From: Bryobacterales bacterium
Lineage (GTDB): Bacteria > Acidobacteriota > Terriglobia > Bryobacterales > Bryobacteraceae
Length of the DNA: 8,340 nucleotides
Direction of reading: 5' to 3'
NCBI GenBank assembly: GCA_025353235.1
Contig: JANXQZ010000487.1
Coordinates: 1-8,340, forward strand
Both the position numbers and the translations under genes were made by a program. Numbering within the stretch: position 1 is the first letter of the stretch; each line of letters opens with the position of its first letter. Below, one piece after another: positions 1 through 5,339 of the stretch. A model generated the notes under the pieces. The model searched no databases. It saw only the letters and a program-made list of their open reading frames with translations, and was not told the origin of the DNA.

Positions 1-81
1 CGTCGCGCCGGCGTCCACAGCCAGCCCGCTTTTGTTGACGGCCAATTCGCAATAAGGAAAACCAGCCAATTCGTCAGCCAT
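1..81 (-). CDS. Start of an unidentified protein, probably co-translated with the upstream subtilase (partial)
   Basis: Only the first 27 codons are in the window. They begin MADELAGFPYCELAVNKS and the frame stays open to the edge. The ATG lies 16 nt after the stop of the S8 peptidase gene on the same strand, preceded by a strong AAAGGAG ribosome site six bases away, so this is a real start and very likely the second gene of a two-gene operon. There is no signal peptide or membrane segment in the visible part. The stretch with GFPY, an acidic/polar strand and a following Val-Asp could be the N-terminus of an alpha/beta hydrolase-like or small beta-rich protein, but that is a guess; I do not recognise the family. 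The pairing suggests a partner, substrate or regulator of the peptidase, which is inference only. Confidence 0.6.
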   Translation of the reverse strand, partial: MADELAGFPYCELAVNKSGLAVDAGAT

Positions 82-87
82 GACGTA

Positions 88-94
88 CTCCTTT
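88..94 (-). promoter_or_regulatory. Strong Shine-Dalgarno for the partial gene at the left edge
   Basis: Read on the minus strand the site is AAAGGAG, six bases before the ATG at 81-79. It lies between the subtilase stop codon (100-98) and the next start, so ribosomes ending the peptidase are well placed to reinitiate. This site decides the start of the partial gene. Confidence 0.65.
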
Positions 95-97
95 GCT

Positions 98-1834
98 TCA
101 GACGGATTGAATCGCGCGCATCAGGTCGACCAGCCCCGTGCCCTGGAAATAGCGGTCGCGCTTGAGGTCGGTGGCCGTGGACACGAAGACTTCCTTCACC
201 TTTTCGGGTTCGCCGATGTATTCGCGGCGCACCGACAGGAAGGCGGCGATGGCGCCCGACACGTGCGGCGCGGCCATGCTGGTGCCGCTCTGCTCGCAGT
301 AGAGTACGGGACTGACTGGATCGCCCTTGTCATCTTTGGTGCTGTATTTCTTGGCTTCCAGCCCAGCCGCACAGGAGATGATGCGCTCTCCGGGAGCGAG
401 CAGATCGGGCTTCAAGCGCCCGTCGCCGGTAGGTCCTCTGGACGAGAAATACGAGACCCCGTAGGTGTGCGGCATCTCCCGATGAGTAGAGCCGACGGTG
501 ATGGCAAGCTCCGCGTTTCCGGGATCCGTGATACTGAGATCGGTGTACCTGGATTGCGCTTGGCCCATGGCTGCAATGAAGGACGAGTAGCCGCCGTTGC
601 CTGCCGAGACCACCACAGCGACACCGCCACGCACCAATCGATTCACTTCCACGCAGATCGGGCTCTGCCCGCAGGCGAACCAGCGTGGATCAAAATCGTA
701 TCCCAGGCTCATGTTCACGCCGTGCACCAGCACGCGCTTGCCGTTCTGATTCCATTTCTGAACTTGATCGATGGCCATCAAGACCCAGCTCACCTTGCCC
801 TGCCCGGCTGTCTGCTTGGCATCGTCGAAGCGAGTGACGTCAGCAATTACTTTCAAGCTCACGAGGTTGGCCTTGGGAGCCACACCGGAAATGACCCGCA
901 AGGATTCTCGCTGCGGAATGGGATCGTTGGTCACCTCGTTGCGCATCTCTTTGCCGACCACTTTTTCGCCATCGGGATTGGCCGTTTCCCAATATCCTGC
1001 GATAATCCCGGCCACGTGGGTGCCATGTCCGAAGCGATCCATCGTGGCCGTCGCATCAGATTGAGGCGTGTTGATACCTTGCGGGTCTGGCGCGAGCGGA
1101 ACCTTGTTTGCTCTACCGTCCGGCGTAAAGTCGAGGTGAACGATTGGCGACATGAGCGACAAAGTATCGAAAGGCCCGAACTGGGCCTGATTGCCCTTGA
1201 AATGGGGATGGTCGCCTTGGATGCCTGAATCGAGCACCGCCCACACGATTCCCTCTCCCCTGGCCTGAAACGCGCGCTGAGCTGCGTCCGCTTTCACGGT
1301 GGTCAGGGATCGCGTGAGCGTGGTGCTGATATCCGTATCTTCCCAGATTCGATAAACTACACTGCCTCCGCGCCCGTTTAATGCCGTCAACTGGCGAGCT
1401 TCGTCAGCCAGATCCAGGATCTGTTGCGCAGTTAGACACGCGAACACATAGTGGGAAACAGTGGCGGACCGGACCCCCCATTCGTGGGCCCGCTTCTCCA
1501 CCCATTCGAGCGCGCGCTCGATCCCGCTCTGGAAAAATTCGTTTAGCGCGATGATCACGTCGAACTTGTGAATGGGATCGCCGCCGAGCGTTGCCTTGCT
1601 CACCTTCGAAAGCAGGGGCTCGGTCACGATGGAGCGCATCATGTCCAGCCGCATCTGCTGAGATTGCTCTATTTGGTGATCGTCTGCCTTGCGGCCTTCC
1701 TGCGCCATTGCCTCACGGTTCTGATCTTGCTTTTCGGGGCTAGGCAGATCGGGCCGGATCGGCCCCGTGGGTTGATTGGATGAGTCCATTTCTTTGCCTG
1801 CGGCTGTACTCCGATGTTTTTTGCGTCGTGCCAT
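98..1834 (-). CDS. S8 family (subtilisin-like) serine peptidase with polar N-terminal extension
   Basis: A 578-residue subtilase. The catalytic triad is visible: Asp202 in AVLDSGIQGDHP, His270 in GHGTHVAGIIAG and Ser519 in SGTSMAAPHVSG. The oxyanion-hole Asn413 is in VVVSAGNGG, so the enzyme should be active. Residues 1-65 are a charged, glutamine-rich extension with no signal peptide. Residues about 88-170 resemble an I9-type propeptide: a strand, a helix with ALEWVEKRAHEWG, then FACLTAQQILDLADE. About 67 residues separate Asp and His, longer than in subtilisin BPN', so there is an inserted loop. No cell-wall anchor or C-terminal domain follows the catalytic domain. Without an export signal it may be cytoplasmic or leave by a non-Sec route; substrate unknown. 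The first ATG is used; its ribosome site is weak, and Met16 (behind a GCAGGCAAAG stretch) is an alternative start. It probably forms an operon with the partial gene to its left. Confidence 0.93.
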   Translation of the reverse strand: MARRKKHRSTAAGKEMDSSNQPTGPIRPDLPSPEKQDQNREAMAQEGRKADDHQIEQSQQMRLDMMRSIVTEPLLSKVSKATLGGDPIHKFDVIIALNEFFQSGIERALEWVEKRAHEWGVRSATVSHYVFACLTAQQILDLADEARQLTALNGRGGSVVYRIWEDTDISTTLTRSLTTVKADAAQRAFQARGEGIVWAVLDSGIQGDHPHFKGNQAQFGPFDTLSLMSPIVHLDFTPDGRANKVPLAPDPQGINTPQSDATATMDRFGHGTHVAGIIAGYWETANPDGEKVVGKEMRNEVTNDPIPQRESLRVISGVAPKANLVSLKVIADVTRFDDAKQTAGQGKVSWVLMAIDQVQKWNQNGKRVLVHGVNMSLGYDFDPRWFACGQSPICVEVNRLVRGGVAVVVSAGNGGYSSFIAAMGQAQSRYTDLSITDPGNAELAITVGSTHREMPHTYGVSYFSSRGPTGDGRLKPDLLAPGERIISCAAGLEAKKYSTKDDKGDPVSPVLYCEQSGTSMAAPHVSGAIAAFLSVRREYIGEPEKVKEVFVSTATDLKRDRYFQGTGLVDLMRAIQSV

Positions 1835-1866
1835 TCGCTACTTACCAACGGATCAATCTTACATGT

Positions 1867-1880
1867 TTCGCGCGTGCGAA
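1867..1880. promoter_or_regulatory. Short inverted repeat upstream of the subtilase gene
   Basis: A perfect 5-bp inverted repeat, TTCGC and GCGAA around a 4-nt spacer, lies 33 nt upstream of the subtilase start. Its position would suit an operator, but arms this short occur often by chance in G+C-rich DNA. No convincing -35/-10 pair was found beside it, only a weak TAAGAT-like element closer to the gene. Confidence 0.15.
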
Positions 1881-1890
1881 TGCAGCCGTC

Positions 1891-2052
1891 TCACCCGAGC
1901 AGGTCGTCAACCGCCGCAAAGCCCGATGGCAGAAGAATGCCACGGCGTGACGCGCCCGCTTTGAGCAGCGCCTGCACGGATTCGGGCGAGCGGCGCGTTC
2001 TATCAGGCGCTTCACGGTTGCGTGTAGCGCACGCCAGGCTGCGACGTGCTGC
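1891..2052 (-). pseudogene. C-terminal remnant of a co-directional gene, ankyrin-like (tentative)
   Basis: On the minus strand a 53-codon open stretch runs from just after a TAG at 2055-2053 to a TGA at 1893-1891, with no obvious start codon. Its second half, SPESVQALLKAGASRRGILL, has coding-like codon choice and the helix-turn pattern of an ankyrin repeat (VQALLKAGA), and it ends naturally in FAAVDDLLG. It lies 56 nt upstream of the subtilase on the same strand and back-to-back with the sensor pseudogene at 2057. I read it as the surviving 3' end of a lost gene. A chance open frame cannot be excluded, because this region has few stops on several frames. Confidence 0.28.
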
Positions 2053-2056
2053 CTAG

Positions 2057-2593
2057 GTCTTCAGCTATTTACACGAAAAATATGGCGATTATGCCTATAA
2101 AAAGGCGACCCTGAACCTACAAATCTACAAGATCGGGCCTCGGATCGGGAAGCCGATGTGATCAACATCTTCCGCAACGAACAAGATCAAGGCGGAGTAT
2201 GTCGGGGAGCGCGATACGCCTACGGGGCGCTCTCTTTACATTGCCAAGCCGATTCCAGTGGGTGCAGCACTCCGGAAGCGGCACCACCAGCCATGGTCCG
2301 GAAGTACGGCCGGGATAATGGGTTCGGTTGGAAATTGGACGAGGTTATCGGCGCGCAGATCGTGAGCGTGCCCATGTCGGTTGCACACAGTAAACGCGAC
2401 TGCTGGACGCAGTGGTTAGGCCTATCCGTCAGCGATCGCGCGCCGCCGACGAGATCAACAAAGGCAACCTGGAATGTTCTGGAATGTGGCGGAGATGCCT
2501 GTGAAGGGTAAGGATGAAGTCTCCGCGCTGGCCGACTCTTTCAATCGGATGCATCGCAGCCTGGTGAAAGCCATCAAGATGCTGAAGGAATAG
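2057..2593 (+). pseudogene. Degraded Tll0287-like (DUF3365) / HAMP-domain sensor protein
   Basis: The pieces read in order across changing frames. YGDYAYKKATLN (2081-2116) is followed by LQDRASDREADVINIFRN (2125-2178), then KAEYVGERDTPTGRSLYIAK (2189-2248), then STPEAAPPAMVRKYGRDNGF (from 2266) and WKLDEVIGAQIVSVPM. Next come VVRPIRQRSRAADEINKGNL (2412-2471) and MPVKGKDEVSALADSF (from 2495), ending AIKMLKE before TAG at 2591-2593. This is the order of a periplasmic Tll0287-like domain followed by a HAMP domain. Lesions include a single-base loss near 2117 (restoring a C gives LNPTNLQD), a frame change near 2179, loss of the CxxCH heme motif expected before STPEAAP, loss of most or all of the transmembrane helix between VPMSV and VVRPI, and a 10-bp tandem duplication at 2469-2488. 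The N-terminal signal/anchor is also missing. It is certainly non-functional as one protein; the family is recognised from motif memory, not a search. Confidence 0.85.
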
Positions 2594-2611
2594 AATGCTT
2601 TTCCGCCTAAG

Positions 2612-2890
2612 TCAGATTGCGCCTACTAAATCCTTCGCGAGCTTCAGCACATAGTCCGGCGGAAGCTGCATAATCACTTCCTTCGTCTCCCGATCGATCA
2701 CGCGCATGATCGCCCGGTGTCCGCCATTATCCATCAAGAAAACCAGTTCGCTGTTCGAGCCCAGCGCTTGATTTGCGTTTACTATGTTCGTAGCTTTAAT
2801 CAGTTCCCGCCGGTCCGAAGCCTGTTGAGGCGTAGGAGGCGGCTGGCTAGATCCGATGGCGGCGCTAGATCCGATGGCTGAGACATTCAT
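2612..2890 (-). CDS. flaG: FlaG-family flagellar protein
   Basis: A 92-residue protein starting MNVSAIGSS. The C-terminal half carries the FlaG signature: ELVFLMDNGGHRAIMRVID, then RETKEVIMQLPPDYVLKLAK. The N-terminal 40 residues are low-complexity Ser/Pro/Gln, as is usual in this family. FlaG proteins are encoded near flagellin and fliD genes and affect filament length and flagellar assembly; the exact mechanism is unsettled. The start chosen here has AGGAG five bases upstream; an upstream in-frame ATG at 2923 would add 11 residues but lacks such a site. No other flagellar gene is visible here. The gene converges on the sensor pseudogene 18 nt away and diverges from pgm. A sigma-28-like -10 element lies upstream, which suits late flagellar control. 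Confidence 0.88.
   Translation of the reverse strand: MNVSAIGSSAAIGSSQPPPTPQQASDRRELIKATNIVNANQALGSNSELVFLMDNGGHRAIMRVIDRETKEVIMQLPPDYVLKLAKDLVGAI
2846..2878. repeat. 18-bp-period direct repeat inside flaG
   Basis: The 15-mer GCTAGATCCGATGGC occurs exactly at 2846-2860 and again at 2864-2878, separated by GGC. On the coding strand it makes the repeated peptide AIGSSAAIGSS in the flexible N-terminus of FlaG. The exact identity points to a recent in-frame duplication. Confidence 0.8.
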
Positions 2891-2895
2891 TTCAA

Positions 2896-2900
2896 CTCCT
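2896..2900 (-). promoter_or_regulatory. Ribosome binding site that fixes the flaG start
   Basis: On the minus strand AGGAG stands five bases before ATG at 2890-2888. This favours the 92-residue product over the longer reading from the ATG at 2923. Confidence 0.65.
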
Positions 2901-2929
2901 GTGAAGAACCTCCGGCCCTTCATGTAAAC

Positions 2930-2955
2930 TTATCGTCTAGTTGTTGAAAAATTAG
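2930..2955 (-). promoter_or_regulatory. Candidate sigma-28 (FliA-type) promoter for flaG
   Basis: Read on the minus strand, GACGATAA (2937-2930) matches the flagellar -10 element GCCGATAA at seven of eight bases. A CTAA at 2955-2952 could be the -35 (consensus TAAA) with a 14-nt gap, one short of the usual 15. A transcript from here would have a leader of about 30-35 nt ending in the AGGAG site. The -10 is persuasive, the -35 is weak, and the downstream gene makes the call plausible. Confidence 0.38.
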
Positions 2956-3019
2956 AGGAATTCGTGATGCTGATCAAAATCCTCCATCTGTGCATATCCA
3001 TTTACCCAGCCACATAATA

Positions 3020-3025
3020 AGAGGA
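3020..3025 (+). promoter_or_regulatory. Closely spaced Shine-Dalgarno of pgm
   Basis: AGAGGA lies only one or two bases before the pgm ATG at 3027, nearer than the usual 5-9. No other in-frame start nearby has a better site, and the conserved N-terminus of the enzyme fits this ATG. The site may be weak. Confidence 0.35.
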
Positions 3026-3026
3026 C

Positions 3027-4676
3027 ATGCCGATCTCTCCTCTGGCGGGCAAACCAGCCCCCGCCGACATCCTGATCGATCCCGCAAGACTCGAGCGCGA
3101 CTACCTCGAACGCCTCCCCGATCTCGACGATCCGCGGCAACTCGTCAGCTTTGGCACCAGCGGCCATCGCGGCACCTCGGGCGAGGGTAGCTTCAATCAG
3201 GCCCACATTCTCGCCATTACCCAAGCCATCTGCGAATTTCGTAAGGCGCGTGGTATCCGAGGACCCATCTACATGGGCAAGGATACCCACTCGCTCTCGG
3301 AACCCGCGCAGAGGACAGCCCTGGAAGTGCTGGCTGCCAATGGCGTAGACACAATGATCGCCGAGCACGACGGCTACACTCCCACGCCGGTCATTTCCTA
3401 TTCGATCCTGACTTGGAACGCTGCGCACACAGACTCGCGTGCGGACGGAATTGTGATTACTCCATCGCATAATCCGCCGAAGGACGGAGGCTTCAAATAC
3501 AATCCGCCCAATGGAGGCCCTGCAGAGTCGGACGTCACGAGTTGGATCCAGAATCGAGCCAACGAACTCCTTCGCGGGGGAAACCGGGAAGTCAGGCGCA
3601 TCTCGTTTAAGACCGCTCTGAAGGCGTCCACCACCCACCTGCATGACTTCATCTCGCCCTATGTCGGCGACCTTTGCAGCGTGATCGATATGGATGCAGT
3701 CCGCTCAGCCGGGCTGAAGATGGGAGTGGATCCACTCGGTGGCGCCTCACTCCAGTATTGGGAACCCATTCGCGAAAAGTACGGGCTCGATCTTACCGTG
3801 GTGAATTCCGCGGTGGATCCAACTTTCTCGTTCATGACGGTGGATCATGACGGCAAGATTCGCATGGATTGTTCAAGTCCGTACGCGATGGCCAAGCTGG
3901 TAAGCTTGCGGAACGATTTTCAGCTGGCGTTTGGGAACGATCCCGATGCAGACCGGCACGGCATTGTAACTCCGGCGGCTGGTTTGATGAATCCGAACCA
4001 CTACTTGGCCGTTGTGATTCGCTACTTGCTAACTCACCGGCCCAAGTGGCCTCTCAACTCGGCCGTAGGGAAGACTCTTGTCAGCAGCAGCAGCCTCATC
4101 GATAAGGTTGTGGGTTCACTTCATCGCAAACTCGCGGAAGTTCCGGTCGGCTTTAAGTACTTCGCCAACGGCCTGTTTGACGGAAGCATGTGTTTCGGAG
4201 GAGAAGAGAGTGCGGGCGCAAGTTTTCTCCGCCGCGACGGTTCGGTATGGACGACAGACAAAGACGGGATCGTCATGGACCTGCTAGCGGCGGAGTTGAC
4301 GGCTGTAACGGGGAAGGATCCAGGGGATCATTTCGCCGATCTCACGCAGCAGTTCGGGATGCCATACTATATTCGCATCGACGCCCCGGCTACGCCCGCG
4401 CAGAAGGCGGCGCTGGCGAAACTTTCTCCCGATGCCGTGAAGGCCACTGAGTTAGCTGGGGAACCGATTACGGCCAGGCTCACTAGAGCACCCGCGAATG
4501 GCGAACCGATCGGCGGGCTTAAGGTAACTACGGCGAGCGGGTGGTTTGCAGCACGACCATCAGGCACGGAAAATGTATATAAGCTTTATGCGGAGAGCTT
4601 TACCAGCCATTCGCATCTTGAGAGTATCGTGCGCGAGGCGCGGCAGATTGTGAGTGAGTCGCTTCAAGCCCGTTGA
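3027..4676 (+). CDS. pgm: Phosphoglucomutase (alpha-D-glucose phosphate-specific)
   Basis: A 549-residue cytoplasmic enzyme interconverting glucose-1-phosphate and glucose-6-phosphate, linking glycolysis with glycogen, trehalose and UDP-glucose synthesis. All four landmark loops are present. [10 protein letters not shown] sits at 42-51. The catalytic phosphoserine is Ser147 in [12 protein letters not shown]. The magnesium site is [10 protein letters not shown] (Asp305, Asp307, Asp309). The sugar-selectivity loop is [11 protein letters not shown] (Glu393, Ser395), and the distal phosphate loop is [11 protein letters not shown] (509-519). [11 protein letters not shown] and [10 protein letters not shown] are typical of the long bacterial Pgm rather than of phosphomannomutase/ManB or GlmM. 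Its length matches E. coli Pgm (546 residues) and nothing is missing, so it should be active. It is transcribed divergently from flaG. The next gene starts 84 nt later, so co-transcription with the carbohydrate genes is possible but not shown. Confidence 0.97.
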   Translation: MPISPLAGKPAPADILIDPARLERDYLERLPDLDDPRQLVSFGTSGHRGTSGEGSFNQAHILAITQAICEFRKARGIRGPIYMGKDTHSLSEPAQRTALEVLAANGVDTMIAEHDGYTPTPVISYSILTWNAAHTDSRADGIVITPSHNPPKDGGFKYNPPNGGPAESDVTSWIQNRANELLRGGNREVRRISFKTALKASTTHLHDFISPYVGDLCSVIDMDAVRSAGLKMGVDPLGGASLQYWEPIREKYGLDLTVVNSAVDPTFSFMTVDHDGKIRMDCSSPYAMAKLVSLRNDFQLAFGNDPDADRHGIVTPAAGLMNPNHYLAVVIRYLLTHRPKWPLNSAVGKTLVSSSSLIDKVVGSLHRKLAEVPVGFKYFANGLFDGSMCFGGEESAGASFLRRDGSVWTTDKDGIVMDLLAAELTAVTGKDPGDHFADLTQQFGMPYYIRIDAPATPAQKAALAKLSPDAVKATELAGEPITARLTRAPANGEPIGGLKVTTASGWFAARPSGTENVYKLYAESFTSHSHLESIVREARQIVSESLQAR

Positions 4677-4682
4677 CTCGGA

Positions 4683-4707
4683 GGGAGAGTAGCTTCGAAA
4701 GTCTCCC
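4683..4707 (+). terminator. Possible hairpin after pgm, without a U-tract
   Basis: GGGAGA at 4683-4688 pairs with TCTCCC at 4702-4707. The 13-nt loop can form a small inner stem (CTT/AAG around CGA). It begins 7 nt after the pgm stop, the usual place for a terminator, but AAACTC follows instead of a run of T. It may be an attenuating or mRNA-stabilising stem, a weak terminator, or chance. Confidence 0.28.
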
Positions 4708-4760
4708 AAACTCAGCGGTGAGCAGAAGGATCGGGGATGGCGTAGGATAAGCATAGCGGC

Positions 4761-5339
4761 ATGGAACAAGAACTTAAGGCTTATCTGGATGAGCAATTCG
4801 GTCGGGTTAACACTCGCCTCGACGGCATCGATCAGCGGCTTGATCGGATGGACTCGAGATTCGACGGCGTCGATCAGCGGCTTGATCGGATGGATTCGAG
4901 ATTCGACGGCGTCGATCAGCGGCTTGATCGGATGGATTCGAGATTCGACGGCATCAATCAGCGGCTTGATCGGATGGACTCGAGATTCGACGGCATTGAT
5001 CAGCGGCTTGATCGGATGGATTTGAGATTCGATGTCATCGACCAGCGATTCGAATTAATAGATCAGCGAATGGCTGCATCAGAAGCACGCCTGCTAAAGC
5101 TGATCACCGACACAAGCGAGAGTCTGCAGCGAGAAATGGGCCTGATCCGAGATACCCTAACTAACCCGACAAGGCGGCTTGAGCGGCAAGCTGGACTGCT
5201 CCAAACGGGAGCGCGTTTCTCCGTCAGGATGGTGACATGGTCCGAGCAGGTTGATACAGGTTTTGAGGATTTCAGGAAGCGTCTTCAGATTCTCGAACAT
5301 CCGCCACAGACGAATGTTGCGCCTGATTCGCCCTCTTAG
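4761..5339 (+). CDS. Heptad-repeat coiled-coil protein, unknown function
   Basis: A 192-residue, highly charged protein with no signal peptide and no membrane segment. Residues 19-88 are five near-identical 14-residue units of the form RFDGVDQRLDRMDS, followed by a degenerate sixth (to residue 102). Hydrophobic residues alternate at 3 and 4 spacing (Ile23, Leu27, Met30, Phe34, Val37), which defines a continuous parallel coiled coil. Residues about 103-135 (SEARLLKLITDTSESLQREM) and 168-178 continue as amphipathic helix without the repeat. The second open frame through the repeats arises because the unit is a multiple of three; this frame is preferred because it continues through the non-repeated 3' part to residue 192. 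The ribosome site is poor (AGGAT about 12 nt upstream). It probably oligomerises. The end overlaps the start of the glycoside hydrolase gene by 26 nt. I do not recognise a family with a known role. Confidence 0.75.
   Translation: MEQELKAYLDEQFGRVNTRLDGIDQRLDRMDSRFDGVDQRLDRMDSRFDGVDQRLDRMDSRFDGINQRLDRMDSRFDGIDQRLDRMDLRFDVIDQRFELIDQRMAASEARLLKLITDTSESLQREMGLIRDTLTNPTRRLERQAGLLQTGARFSVRMVTWSEQVDTGFEDFRKRLQILEHPPQTNVAPDSPS
4815..5066 (+). repeat. 42-bp tandem repeat, five copies plus a degenerate sixth
   Basis: Units occupy 4815-4856, 4857-4898, 4899-4940, 4941-4982, 4983-5024 and a diverged 5025-5066. Units 2 and 3 are identical base for base and the others differ at a few positions, including synonymous GAC/GAT changes. 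All units keep the frame and encode two heptads each. Such identity at the DNA level indicates recent duplication, so copy number may vary between strains. The last unit shows the older, diverged edge of the array. Confidence 0.95.

Noticed and set aside
80..1228. A 382-codon plus-strand open frame opposite the subtilase
   Set aside because: It is a mirror of the subtilase coding strand. The protein is His/Arg/Gly-rich with no domain, while the minus strand has a complete catalytic triad.
1835..1890. A sigma-70 promoter for the subtilase (TAAGAT with TTCGCA)
   Set aside because: The spacing between the two hexamers is only about 13 bp and both are weak matches.
2158..2511. A 117-codon GTG-start gene as an intact small protein
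   Set aside because: Only parts of it match the Tll0287-like family; other parts read as nonsense while the matching sequence moves to other frames. It is a piece of the pseudogene.
1835..2600. An insertion sequence or integration scar as the cause of the decayed zone
   Set aside because: I found no terminal inverted repeats, target-site duplication or transposase remnant. The damage is explained by small indels and deletions.
2941..3026. A sigma-70 promoter for pgm (CATAAT at 3013-3018)
   Set aside because: The -10-like hexamer has no matching -35 at 16-18 bp and would start transcription almost at the ATG, so I cannot support it.
2952..3644. A 230-codon minus-strand open frame over the start of pgm
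   Set aside because: The opposite strand is an unambiguous phosphoglucomutase with all its motifs. The antisense product has no recognisable fold or ribosome site.
4789..5025. Second open frame through the 42-bp repeats (SISGLIGW-type peptide)
   Set aside because: Any frame stays open through a stop-free repeat whose length is a multiple of three. It ends at the edge of the array, whereas the chosen frame continues through non-repeated sequence.
4815..5066. Tandem array as CRISPR or iterons
   Set aside because: The units are directly adjacent with no unique spacers, keep the reading frame and encode heptads. This is a protein-coding repeat.
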